16,282 nucleotides of DNA from Hyphomicrobiales bacterium (GTDB lineage: Bacteria; Pseudomonadota; Alphaproteobacteria; Rhizobiales; S144-23). Positions 1 to 7,033 of the stretch are shown here, piece by piece (position 1 is the stretch's first letter; each line of letters opens with the position of its first letter). The notes below the pieces were generated by a model that was not told where the DNA came from, ran no database searches, and saw nothing but the letters and a program-made list of their open reading frames with translations. A program made the position numbers and the translations under genes. Where the stretch lies: assembly GCA_015494375.1 (NCBI GenBank), contig WGBL01000354.1, positions 1 to 16,282 on the forward strand. The letters are read 5' to 3'.

Positions 1-2114
1 TCCTTCGTCTGCTCGTAGTCCCAGGCGACGTCGATCCAGCGCTCGGGTGTGGCGTCGTATTTGGCGAGCTCGGGGGAGCTTATGTGATAGACGGCGATGC
101 CCTTGCCCGGCGTCAGGATGCCCACGATGCGGTCGCCTGGCACCGCTCCGCCATCGGGAAACTCGACCGGCAGATCACCGCGCAAGCCGCGGATGGGAAC
201 GGCACTCGACCGTGATGATCCGGGCTGCCCATTCAGTCTGCTATTCGCACCGCCAGGGATGCGGAACTTGAGCCCGATCCCCTTGAGCAGATTGAACCAG
301 CCCTCATCGTCGCCCGCCTCATAGCGGTTGCGCCGCTTACGCCGGGGCCGGCGCGGGCCGCCAAGGTCGCGGTCGGGAAACAGCGCACGCAGCACGACGT
401 CGGCCTGCAACTCGCTGCGCCCCACCGCAACGAGGATGTCGTCGACGCTGCTCTGCGACAGGCGGGGCACCGCCTTGGCCAGGACGGCATCGGAATAGCG
501 CTCGCCAATCTTCTCGAAGCTCACCCGCAAAATCTGGCGGCCGAGCTCGCCGTATTGCCGTCGCCGGGCCTCGCGCGTGGCACGGCGAATGGCCGAGCGC
601 GCCTTGCCCGTCACCGCGATCTTCTCCCAGGCGGCCGGCGGCGTTTGCGCAGGAGAGGTGATGATCTCCACCTGCTCGCCGTTGCGCAATTTGGTCACCA
701 ACGGCATATGTCGACCGTTGATCTTGCAGCCCACACAGCGGTTGCCGACGTCGGTATGGATGGCGTAGGCGAAGTCGATTGGGGTGGCCCCCTTGGGCAG
801 CGCGATCAGCCGCCCCTTCGGCGTGAAGCAGAAGACCTGGTCCTGGAACAGCTCGAGCTTGGTGTGCTCGAGGAACTCTTCCGGATTGTCGCCTTCGAGC
901 AAGGTGTCGACCAGGCGGCGCAACCATTCATAGGCGTTGCTCTCGGCGCCCGTCGGCCGCCTCGTTGCCGCGGAAGCGCCATTCTTGCGGCCGTTGGCCT
1001 CGTCCTTGTAAAGCACATGGGCCGCGACGCCGAACTCGGCCACGCGGTGCATCTCCTCGGTGCGGATCTGCAGCTCGACACGTTGGTGCCCCGGCCCCAT
1101 GACGGTCGTGTGGATCGACTGGTAGTCGTTGGGCTTGGGGGTCGATATGTAATCCTTGAAGCGTCCTGGCACCATCGGCCAGGTGGTGTGGATGAGCCCA
1201 AGCACGCGATAGCAGTCGGCGACATTGGCGACAATGACGCGAAAGCCATAGATATCAGAGAGCTTCTCGAGCTCGATCTGGCGCTGGTCCATCTTGCGCC
1301 AGATGGAATAGGGCCGCTTGAGGCGCCCTGAGACGATGGGCACCATGCCGCCGGTGCGCAGTTTCTCCTCGAGCGCCGAGATGATCTCGTCGATGAGGCC
1401 GCGGTTGGCCTCGTGCAGCTCCTCGAGTTTTGTCGAGATCAGCCGATGGGCCTCGGGCTCGAGCCAGCGGAAGGCAAGGTCCTCGAGCTCCTCCCGTATC
1501 CACTGGATGCCCATGCGTCCGGCAAGGGGGGCGTAAATGTCGAGCGTCTCTTCGGAGATGCGCCGGCGCTTGGCCTCGCTCATGTGCTCGAGCGTGCGCA
1601 TGTTGTGCAACCGATCGGCCAGCTTGATCAGCAGCACGCGGATATCGCTCGAGATCGCAATCAGGAGTTTGCGGAAGTTCTCCGCCTGCTCGGCCTGCTT
1701 GGTGACAAGATCGAGCTTCTTGATCTTGGTGAGACCGTCAACGAGGGCGCCGATCTCAGAACCGAACAGCGCGTCGATCTCTTCTCGAGTCGCGGATGTG
1801 TCCTCGATGACATCATGGAGGAGAGCGGCGGCGATGGTGGCGTCATCGAGCTTGAGGTCGGCGAGAATGCCCGCCACCTCGAGGGGGTGCGAAATATAGG
1901 GATCGCCCGAGGCCCTGGTCTGGTGGCCATGGGCCTTCATGGCATAGACATAGGCGCGGTTGAGCAGGTCTTCGTCGGCGCTTGGGTCATACGAGAGCAC
2001 GCGCTCGACCAATTCGTACTGACGTGTTTTCGGCGCCCTCTCCTGCTCGCGCGGAGCATCTTCACGCGGAGCATTTTTATGCGGAGCATCTGCGGGCTGC
2101 GCCACTCGCGCCAA
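1..2114 (-). CDS. rsh: Bifunctional (p)ppGpp synthetase/hydrolase, RelA/SpoT family (3' end beyond window)
   Basis: Makes and degrades the stringent-response alarmone (p)ppGpp in the cytoplasm. Reading the minus strand gives one uninterrupted frame of about 704 codons that leaves the window at base 1. Visible domains: HD hydrolase with LHDVIED (H100, D101, E104, D105); synthetase with YSIWRKM at 269-275 and YQSIHTT at 331-337; TGS domain from about 425 (VFCFTPKG) to 488; then a linker ending near GDRIVGI and PERWIDVAW. The C-terminal ACT domain expected in the family (total roughly 740-780 residues) is not included. The frame has no ATG before the conserved RQYELVERV motif. The TTG at 2112-2114, six bases after AGAGGA, is the best start, with a GTG three codons on as the alternative. 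Residues 9-23 are a 5-residue repeat (DAPHK, NAPRE, DAPRE). An intact HD motif suggests both activities. It follows rpoZ after 30 bp, so they are probably cotranscribed. Confidence 0.96.
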   Translation of the reverse strand, partial: MARVAQPADAPHKNAPREDAPREQERAPKTRQYELVERVLSYDPSADEDLLNRAYVYAMKAHGHQTRASGDPYISHPLEVAGILADLKLDDATIAAALLHDVIEDTSATREEIDALFGSEIGALVDGLTKIKKLDLVTKQAEQAENFRKLLIAISSDIRVLLIKLADRLHNMRTLEHMSEAKRRRISEETLDIYAPLAGRMGIQWIREELEDLAFRWLEPEAHRLISTKLEELHEANRGLIDEIISALEEKLRTGGMVPIVSGRLKRPYSIWRKMDQRQIELEKLSDIYGFRVIVANVADCYRVLGLIHTTWPMVPGRFKDYISTPKPNDYQSIHTTVMGPGHQRVELQIRTEEMHRVAEFGVAAHVLYKDEANGRKNGASAATRRPTGAESNAYEWLRRLVDTLLEGDNPEEFLEHTKLELFQDQVFCFTPKGRLIALPKGATPIDFAYAIHTDVGNRCVGCKINGRHMPLVTKLRNGEQVEIITSPAQTPPAAWEKIAVTGKARSAIRRATREARRRQYGELGRQILRVSFEKIGERYSDAVLAKAVPRLSQSSVDDILVAVGRSELQADVVLRALFPDRDLGGPRRPRRKRRNRYEAGDDEGWFNLLKGIGLKFRIPGGANSRLNGQPGSSRSSAVPIRGLRGDLPVEFPDGGAVPGDRIVGILTPGKGIAVYHISSPELAKYDATPERWIDVAWDYEQTK

Positions 2115-2117
2115 GGC

Positions 2118-2147
2118 TATCCTCTTGATCCTCTCATGATCCTCTCA
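2118..2147 (-). repeat. 11-bp tandem repeat at the rpoZ stop, supplying the rsh ribosome-binding site
   Basis: On the minus strand the unit TGAGAGGATCA occurs twice without a gap (2147-2137 and 2136-2126), followed by a partial third copy (2125-2118). The first three bases of copy one are the rpoZ stop codon. The AGAGGAT of the partial copy lies six bases before the proposed TTG start of rsh, so the repeat offers up to three Shine-Dalgarno-like purine blocks in a row. Repeat identity is read directly. Its effect on rsh translation is inference. Confidence 0.85.
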
Positions 2148-2561
2148 GCGTGATCGTGCGCCCGACGTCGACATATCCGTCGGCGGTGCGTTCTCCATGC
2201 CGCGTCGCAGTTCGTCTTCGGTTACCGTGATCCTGTCGACCTCGGTGTCGCGCGATGGATCGTCCTGGCCAAGCACGGGCATGCGCGGCTCTTTGGCGAG
2301 CACCGGCGTCTCCTCCGGCTCCGGCTCATCGACCTCGACTTGCTTCTGGATGGAGTGAATCAAGAGCTCCTTGAGATCGGCCGGCGAGACCGTCTCCTCG
2401 GCGATCTCGCGCAACGCCACGACGGGGTTCTTGTCGTTGTCGCGCTCGACCGTAATCGGTTGGCCACCGGCGATCGCGCGAGCGCGGTGCGCCGCCAGCA
2501 AAACCAGCTCGAAGCGGTTTGGAACCTTGTCAATGCAATCTTCAACGGTGACGCGGGCCAT
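2145..2561 (-). CDS. rpoZ: DNA-directed RNA polymerase omega subunit
   Basis: Small subunit that binds the beta-prime C-terminus and assists RNA polymerase assembly. It is also part of a ppGpp-binding site in proteobacterial polymerase. The 138-residue product begins MARVTVEDCIDKVPNRFELVLLA, the classic omega start, and carries NPVVALREIA near residues 65-74. It is longer than E. coli omega (91 residues), with an acidic, proline-rich C-terminal extension from about residue 75 (EPEPEETPVL), as is common in alphaproteobacteria. The ATG is preceded by GAGGAGAACCG, a good ribosome-binding site. folK lies upstream on the same strand after about 400 bp, and rsh follows after 30 bp. The pairing of a ppGpp-responsive polymerase subunit with the ppGpp enzyme is a well-known conserved linkage. 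Confidence 0.97.
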   Translation of the reverse strand: MARVTVEDCIDKVPNRFELVLLAAHRARAIAGGQPITVERDNDKNPVVALREIAEETVSPADLKELLIHSIQKQVEVDEPEPEETPVLAKEPRMPVLGQDDPSRDTEVDRITVTEDELRRGMENAPPTDMSTSGARSR

Positions 2562-2967
2562 CGGTTCTCCTCGGAAGTCTCAACTCGGGCTTGTCGAGCA
2601 CGTCTGCGAAATCGCGCTTGCGAATTGGGAATTGGGGGGCATTGCCAGTCCTTCGCAATAGGATAGCGGGCATTGCCGGCCCTTATGTATGAGTTTTGAG
2701 GGCAGGGCGCAAGCGTCTCTCGAGCATCGCTCGGCGCAATGAATATCGCTCGGCGCAATGAACAATGGGTTGCGGGCGTAAGACTGGCCTGATTGCGGAT
2801 TGCGAGCGCGATGCCAACCAGAGCGGCCAGGGGCTAGCGAACTGGACAAGGAGCAGTTTCTTGCGGGCGCGATGGGTGGCCCCATCCGCCCGCGCGCTCT
2901 CGATCTGCTTGCTTTTGTTTGCTCTTCTCAGAGATCAGATCAGAGATCAGCGATCAGCGAGCAGCGA
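2562..2967. other. Intergenic region between folK and rpoZ, repeat-rich, no gene seen
   Basis: About 400 bp with no convincing coding sequence: the open frames here have no family resemblance and are arginine/serine-rich shadows. It holds a 7-bp doublet GAATTGG (2622-2635), two copies of GGGCATTGCC about 30 bp apart (near 2637 and 2668), a 19-bp tandem duplication (2726-2763), and a period-7 tract running into the folK stop codon. A promoter for rpoZ-rsh probably lies here, but I could not place one with confidence. Confidence 0.6.
2726..2763. repeat. 19-bp tandem duplication
   Basis: Two adjacent copies of a 19-bp unit starting ATCGCTCGGCGCAATGAA (2726-2744 and 2745-2763) differ at the last base only. 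The tract is non-coding, between folK and rpoZ. The near identity points to a recent slippage or duplication event. Confidence 0.85.
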
Positions 2968-2970
2968 TCA
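2928..2970 (-). repeat. Period-7 tandem repeat starting at the folK stop codon
   Basis: Read in the folK sense the units are TGATCGC, TGCTCGC, TGATCGC, TGATCTC, TGATCTG, then a degenerate tail. The first TGA is the folK stop codon (2970-2968). Seven is not a multiple of three and the tract lies downstream of the gene, so it is not a protein repeat. Confidence 0.85.
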
Positions 2971-3606
2971 GAAAACCGGTTCCGCCAGGCGCGAGATTGT
3001 GCGGGCCCGGGCGGGCAGGCGCGCAAGCATCTGAGCCGCCGTGAGGCCCCATACCGGATGATGCCAGCGGGGTGCGATCTCGGCCAGCGGCGCCAGGACG
3101 AAGGGGCGCACCGCAATGCCCGGATGCGGCAATACGAGTTGCGGCTCGAGACGCAGCGATGCGAGACGGGGCAATCCTAAGCTGTGGCCCCTCCTGCCCC
3201 TCCGGCCCCCGGCGCAAGAATTGGCGCCAGAGTATGTGCGCCGCCCATGGGCTTGCGGCCAGCTGGCACAGAGCGACTTGTAGTCGAGAATATCGATGTC
3301 GAGCGGCCGCGGACCCCAGCGGCGCCCGGGGCGGCGTCCCGCCTCGCGCTCGATGCGTTTGAGGACGGCGAGCAGTGACAGGGGAGGGAGGTGAGTCGAT
3401 GCCACGATGACCGCATTGACATAATCGGGCTGTGCGGCCGGGCCCATGGCCGGGCTCACATAGAGAGAAGAGGCGGTGAGCATTGCGACCCGGTGGTGGG
3501 CGAGCACCTTGAGTGCCGCGACGATGCTCTTTCGCGGCGCCCCCCACGCTCCCGGCACATTCGCGCCGAGGGCCAAAAACACATATCCTGAGTTGCCCGC
3601 GGCCAT
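2968..3606 (-). CDS. folK: 2-amino-4-hydroxy-6-hydroxymethyldihydropteridine pyrophosphokinase (HPPK)
   Basis: Transfers pyrophosphate from ATP to 6-hydroxymethyl-7,8-dihydropterin in folate synthesis, in the cytoplasm. Family marks: FLALGANVPGAW at 10-21; SSLYVSPAMGPAAQPDYVNAV at 46-66 in the pterin-binding part; the diagnostic GPRPLDIDIL at 98-107 with Mg-binding D103 and D105; and LVLPHPGIAVRPFVLAPLAEIAPRW at 157-181. The product is 212 residues against about 160 in E. coli. Most of the excess is an arginine/glycine-rich insert at about 110-153 between the catalytic aspartates and the LPHP motif. The ATG follows AAGG closely. folK is divergent from the NYN gene (142 bp apart), so promoters for both should lie at 3607-3748. 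No dihydropteroate synthase or folB gene is in the window. Confidence 0.93.
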   Translation of the reverse strand: MAAGNSGYVFLALGANVPGAWGAPRKSIVAALKVLAHHRVAMLTASSLYVSPAMGPAAQPDYVNAVIVASTHLPPLSLLAVLKRIEREAGRRPGRRWGPRPLDIDILDYKSLCASWPQAHGRRTYSGANSCAGGRRGRRGHSLGLPRLASLRLEPQLVLPHPGIAVRPFVLAPLAEIAPRWHHPVWGLTAAQMLARLPARARTISRLAEPVF

Positions 3607-3654
3607 GGCCTTGCCTATTTCCTTACGGAGTGTTTTGCATTACCCTAGTGCGAG

Positions 3655-3677
3655 GGCGGGGCTCAGTGGGCTCCGCC
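3655..3677 (+). other. Stem-loop between divergent folK and NYN genes
   Basis: GGCGGGGC (3655-3662) can pair with GCTCCGCC (3670-3677), with one G-U pair and a 7-base loop, followed by TTTACC. It lies in the leader of the plus-strand NYN gene. It could be a weak attenuator or simply a structured promoter region. Function not shown. Confidence 0.35.
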
Positions 3678-3748
3678 TTTACCTTAGCCACATTATTTTT
3701 CGCCCAATCACATTCACTCGGCGGGCATTCGATAGAGGACATTCCAGC

Positions 3749-4366
3749 ATGAAATTCTATCCCTCAGAACGCATTGCACTGTTTATCGATGGCGCCAATC
3801 TTTACGCGACCGCAAAATCGCTCGGCTTCGACATCGACTACAAGCGCCTGCTCGAGGTCTTCCGCACCCCGGCGATACTGGTGAGGGCCCTCTACTATAC
3901 CGCTCTTGCAGAGGACCAGGAATATTCCTCCATTCGCCCCTTGATCGACTGGCTCGACTATAACGGCTACACCATGGTGACCAAGCCGACAAAAGAGTTC
4001 ACCGATGCCTCGGGGCGTCGCAAGATCAAGGGCAATATGGATATCGAGCTCGCGGTCGATGCCATGCAATTGGCCGACCATCTCGACCATGTCGTGCTTA
4101 TCTCGGGCGATGGCGATTTCCGTTATCTGGTCGAGGCGTTGCAGCGCATGGGCAAGCGGGTGAGTGTCGTCTCGACGCTGCAAACCCAGCCGCCGATGAT
4201 CGCCGACGAGCTCAGGCGCCAGGCGGACCAGTTTATCGATCTCGCCGATCTCGAAGCCGACATCAGCCGTGAGACGGGCCCGCGGCCAGAGCCCGACGAG
4301 GGTGATTTCGACACCGATCCCGAGACCGAATACGATCACGAGGACGACGAGCTCCTCGAAATCTGA
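3749..4366 (+). CDS. NYN-domain protein, LabA/DUF88 type (PIN-like nuclease fold)
   Basis: A 205-residue protein with the full set of acidic residues of the NYN fold. They are FIDGANLY (D14) at 12-19, KGNMDIELAVDAM with D98 and D104 at 94-106, and SGDGDF with D121 and D123 at 119-124, followed by LVEALQRMGKRVSVVS. NYN proteins are predicted metal-dependent RNases. The substrate here is not known. The last 30 residues form an acidic tail (from about 174, rich in D and E). I chose the ATG at 3749 with GAGGA ten bases upstream, which begins MKFYPSERIALF. The frame extends further upstream but across the folK promoter region with no family signal. The uracil-DNA glycosylase gene follows after 56 bp on the same strand, so an operon is likely. 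GAAATC occurs on both sides of the stop codon. Confidence 0.92.
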   Translation: MKFYPSERIALFIDGANLYATAKSLGFDIDYKRLLEVFRTPAILVRALYYTALAEDQEYSSIRPLIDWLDYNGYTMVTKPTKEFTDASGRRKIKGNMDIELAVDAMQLADHLDHVVLISGDGDFRYLVEALQRMGKRVSVVSTLQTQPPMIADELRRQADQFIDLADLEADISRETGPRPEPDEGDFDTDPETEYDHEDDELLEI

Positions 4367-4422
4367 GAAATCAAGATAGGGCGAGGAAGGAGGAAGAGAA
4401 GGAAGGCGAGGGCGCGCCTGAG

Positions 4423-5133
4423 ATGAGCACACCCGGGCAAAGCCGCGCCCGTCTCGAGCCGGCGTCGGGGTGGGCGCCAGCGCCCGATTGTGCCCTCTGC
4501 CCGCGGCTCGAGGGGTTTCGCAGCGCCAACACCGCGGCGCATCCGGAGTGGTTCAATGGGCCCGTTCCCTCGTTCGGCCCGCTCGATGCGCGGCTGCTCG
4601 TCGTGGGACTCGCACCGGGCCTCAAGGGCGCCAACCGCACCGGCCGGCCGTTCACCGGCGACTATGCTGGCGACCTCCTCTACGAGAGCCTGATCGGCAC
4701 GGGCTTTGCCCGCGGCACCTACGGCCGGCGTGCGGACGACGGCCTTGTGCTTGTCAATTGCCGGATCACCAACGCCGTGCGCTGTGTGCCGCCGCAAAAC
4801 AAGCCCACCGGAGCGGAGATGCGCAACTGCCGACGGTTCCTTGCGGCCGAGATCGCCGCCCTCGAGAGGCTCGAGCTCATACTGGCGCTGGGGCGCATCG
4901 CCCATGACAACGTGCTTTCGGCGCTCGCCGAGCGGCGGGCCGATCATCCGTTCGCGCATGGTGCCTGGCATCGGCTCGGCAACGGGCTCTTGTTGGTCGA
5001 CAGCTATCACTGCTCGCGCCTCAACACCAACACGGGGCGTTTGACGGGCGAGATGTTCGTTGGGCTCTTGCGCGACATCCGGGCCCGGCTCGAGCCCGGA
5101 AGCAAGGCCACGGGCGGGTCGCGGCACAAGTGA
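4423..5133 (+). CDS. Uracil-DNA glycosylase, family 5 (UdgB type, iron-sulfur)
   Basis: Removes uracil (and in family 5 also other deaminated bases) from DNA to start base-excision repair. The 236-residue product has the family 5 motif GLAPGLKGANRTGRPF at 62-77 followed by TGDYAG. Four cysteines fit the 4Fe-4S site: C23 and C26 (CALC) and C121 and C136 (spacing of 14 residues). The C-terminal motif SYHCSRLNTNTGRLT at 194-208 matches the HxSxxNTxTG region of UdgB proteins. The polar Asp/Asn found in motif A of families 1 and 4 is absent, as is usual for family 5. The start ATG follows a purine-rich leader (GAGG 11 bases upstream). It is probably cotranscribed with the NYN gene. The next gene, efp, begins 211 bp downstream. 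Confidence 0.92.
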   Translation: MSTPGQSRARLEPASGWAPAPDCALCPRLEGFRSANTAAHPEWFNGPVPSFGPLDARLLVVGLAPGLKGANRTGRPFTGDYAGDLLYESLIGTGFARGTYGRRADDGLVLVNCRITNAVRCVPPQNKPTGAEMRNCRRFLAAEIAALERLELILALGRIAHDNVLSALAERRADHPFAHGAWHRLGNGLLLVDSYHCSRLNTNTGRLTGEMFVGLLRDIRARLEPGSKATGGSRHK

Positions 5134-5143
5134 CGCAAGACGC

Positions 5144-5160
5144 GCACTTCGCAGAAGTGC
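5144..5160. other. Perfect 7-bp inverted repeat downstream of the glycosylase gene
   Basis: GCACTTC (5144-5150) and GAAGTGC (5154-5160) are perfect inverted arms around a 3-base loop, ten bases after the glycosylase stop codon. There is no T-run behind it, so it may be a weak transcription terminator, an mRNA-stabilising hairpin or an operator. None is proven. Confidence 0.4.
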
Positions 5161-5344
5161 CTCCGAAAGCGCACCCCCTATCGACATCGACGCAACTTGA
5201 CAGGAGCGCGAAGGGGCGTGCTAAAGGGCTCGAGCTTCGGCGCACCCTCACCGCGCCATGGCGATTGTGGCTGCGTGCCAACAATTCCCCGCGCTCGGGC
5301 GTCCCCACGCTCCGGCGCGCCTTCGAAAAACACCGGCAACCAAG

Positions 5345-5908
5345 ATGAAAATCAACGGCAACGAAATCCGCCCCGGCAATGTGATCCAGCACAAGGGGAG
5401 CCTCTGGGTGGCCGTCAAGGCCCAGGCCGTCAAGCCCGGCAAGGGGCCGGCCTATGCCCAGGTCGAGCTCAAGAATGTGCGCGATGGCACCAAGCTCAAC
5501 GAGCGTTTTCGCGCCTCCGAGCGGGTCGAGCGCGTGCGGCTTGAGCAAAAGGAGCACCAATATCTCTATCCCGAGGGCGATGCGCTCGTCTTCATGGATA
5601 TGGAAACCTATGAGCAAATCTCGATCCCGAGGGAGTTTCTCGGCGAGCGCGCGGCCTTTCTCCAGGACGGCATGCAGGTGGTTGTCGAGAGCTTTGAGGG
5701 CCAGCCCATTGGTGTTCAATTGCCGGGCCAGGTCACACTCGAGGTTGCCGAGACCGAAGCCGTCGTCAAGGGCCAGACGGCGGCCTCGTCGTATAAGCCG
5801 GCGGTGCTCGAGAACGGCGTTCGGGTCATGGTTCCCCCGTTCATTACGGCGGGCGAGAAGATCGTCATCGACACCGATGAGATCACCTATGTGCGGCGCG
5901 CAGAATAG
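5345..5908 (+). CDS. efp: Translation elongation factor P
   Basis: Binds between the ribosomal P and E sites and relieves stalling at polyproline stretches. The 187-residue product is full length for the family. It has the N-terminal KOW-like domain MKINGNEIRPGNVIQHKG, the modification loop KPGKGPA with the tip lysine at K33 (equivalent to E. coli K34), two OB domains, and the C-terminal PPFITAGEKIVIDTDEITYV. The presence of K33 suggests activation by EpmA/EpmB lysylation, but neither gene is in the window. I chose the ATG at 5345 because homology starts with MKINGNEI. An in-frame ATG 29 codons upstream has no family resemblance. No clear Shine-Dalgarno sequence precedes the chosen start (leader CACCGGCAACCAAG). 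The last codons and stop are duplicated as a 9-bp tandem repeat. Confidence 0.97.
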   Translation: MKINGNEIRPGNVIQHKGSLWVAVKAQAVKPGKGPAYAQVELKNVRDGTKLNERFRASERVERVRLEQKEHQYLYPEGDALVFMDMETYEQISIPREFLGERAAFLQDGMQVVVESFEGQPIGVQLPGQVTLEVAETEAVVKGQTAASSYKPAVLENGVRVMVPPFITAGEKIVIDTDEITYVRRAE

Positions 5909-5917
5909 GCAGAATAG
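5900..5917 (+). repeat. 9-bp tandem duplication spanning the efp stop codon
   Basis: GCAGAATAG (5900-5908, codons Ala-Glu-stop) is repeated exactly at 5909-5917. This creates a second in-frame TAG three codons downstream, so it acts as a built-in backup stop. The duplication is perfect. Confidence 0.85.
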
Positions 5918-6030
5918 AATGATGGTCGGCGCGGAATGATTGCTCAGGGCGCGGTTCTAGTGGCGCTGCAACCAGGCGCGCGGTGATCGGGCTACGGCCG
6001 CCTTTGCCTTCAGAGAAGAGACTGCCGAGC

Positions 6031-6048
6031 GGGAGCAGGAGTAGGAGC
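6031..6048 (+). promoter_or_regulatory. Triplicated GGAG ribosome-binding region of suhB
   Basis: GGGAGCAGGAGTAGGAGC is essentially three 6-bp units (GGAGCA, GGAGTA, GGAGC) directly before the ATG, giving several alternative Shine-Dalgarno positions. The nearest has tight spacing to the first ATG. The middle ones would also suit it. Confidence 0.6.
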
Positions 6049-6840
6049 ATGCCGGCGTCGGCCCTCATGAACGTTATGATGAAGGCCGCCCGCAAGGCTG
6101 GGCGCAGTCTGGCGCGCGATTTCGGCGAAGTCGAGCAGCTTCAGGTCTCGATCAAGGGGCCCGCCAATTTCGTCACCGCCGCCGACCACAGGGCCGAGGA
6201 TATCATTTTCGAGGAGCTCTCGCGGGCCCGTGAAGGCTACGGCTTCCTCATGGAGGAGCGCGGCCATGTGGAGGGGCCCGACAAGACCCATCGCTGGATT
6301 GTCGACCCGCTCGACGGCACCACCAATTTTCTTCACGGCATACCGATGTTCGCCATCTCGATCGCGCTCGAGCGTGAGGGCGAGATTGTCGCCGGGCTCA
6401 TCTACAATCCGGCGATGAATGAGATGTATACGGCCGAGAAGGGCAAGGGCGCCTTTCTCAACGATCACCGCATACGGGTGGCCGCGCGGCGTTTGCTTGC
6501 CGATGCCGTCGTGGTGACGGGCATTCCCCATCGCGGCCGACCGGGCCACCAGCGCTTCCTCGCCGAGTGCCGGCGGGTCATGGCCGAGGTGGCGGGCGTC
6601 CGCCGCTTTGGTTCGGCCGCACTCGACCTGGCGTGGATCGCGGCCGGGCGTTTCGACATCTTCTGGGAGCGGGGGATCAAGGCCTGGGACATGGCCGCGG
6701 GCATTCTGATCGTGCGTGAGGCGGGGGGCATCGTGACCGATCCCGAAGGCGGCCAGGCGATGCTCGAGAGTGGCACGATCCTCGCCGCCAACCCAGTGCT
6801 CCATCGTGCATTCCGCAAGCTCGTCAGCACCGACGGCTGA
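6049..6840 (+). CDS. suhB: Inositol monophosphatase family protein
   Basis: Mg-dependent sugar-phosphate phosphatase of the IMPase/SuhB family, probably acting on inositol-1-phosphate. SuhB homologues also have RNA-polymerase and rRNA-related roles in some proteobacteria. The 263-residue product shows the whole metal site: EE at 69-70, WIVDPLDGTTNF at 83-94 (D86, D89, G90, T91), and the C-terminal WDMAAGILIVREAGG at 213-227 with D214. Full length for the family. The ATG at 6049 follows GGGAGCAGGAGTAGGAGC, a 6-bp triplet of GGAG-type sites. Starting at the second Met (residue 7, MNVMMKAARKAG) would also fit homologues. It lies 140 bp after efp and 193 bp before the MotA-like gene on the same strand. 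Substrate is inferred from the family only. Confidence 0.93.
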   Translation: MPASALMNVMMKAARKAGRSLARDFGEVEQLQVSIKGPANFVTAADHRAEDIIFEELSRAREGYGFLMEERGHVEGPDKTHRWIVDPLDGTTNFLHGIPMFAISIALEREGEIVAGLIYNPAMNEMYTAEKGKGAFLNDHRIRVAARRLLADAVVVTGIPHRGRPGHQRFLAECRRVMAEVAGVRRFGSAALDLAWIAAGRFDIFWERGIKAWDMAAGILIVREAGGIVTDPEGGQAMLESGTILAANPVLHRAFRKLVSTDG

Positions 6841-7033
6841 GAGCCTTCCAAAGGCGGACAAAGGCAGGCGCACAAAGGCGCGTGGCCGAAAACCCGCCGG
6901 AATCCGCTTCTTGTGCATAGTTGGGCGGGGGCGTCGCGCGCGGTTGGGGCCGGCGCAATGTTGCCCGTTTGTGGCGCTAGACAAATCAGTTAAACTGCGG
7001 CGCAAAGCGTGGTTCAAGGAAACGAGACTGATC

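Noticed and set aside
4336..5187. 283-residue minus-strand open frame
   Set aside because: Antisense to the uracil-DNA glycosylase gene, whose frame carries all family motifs.
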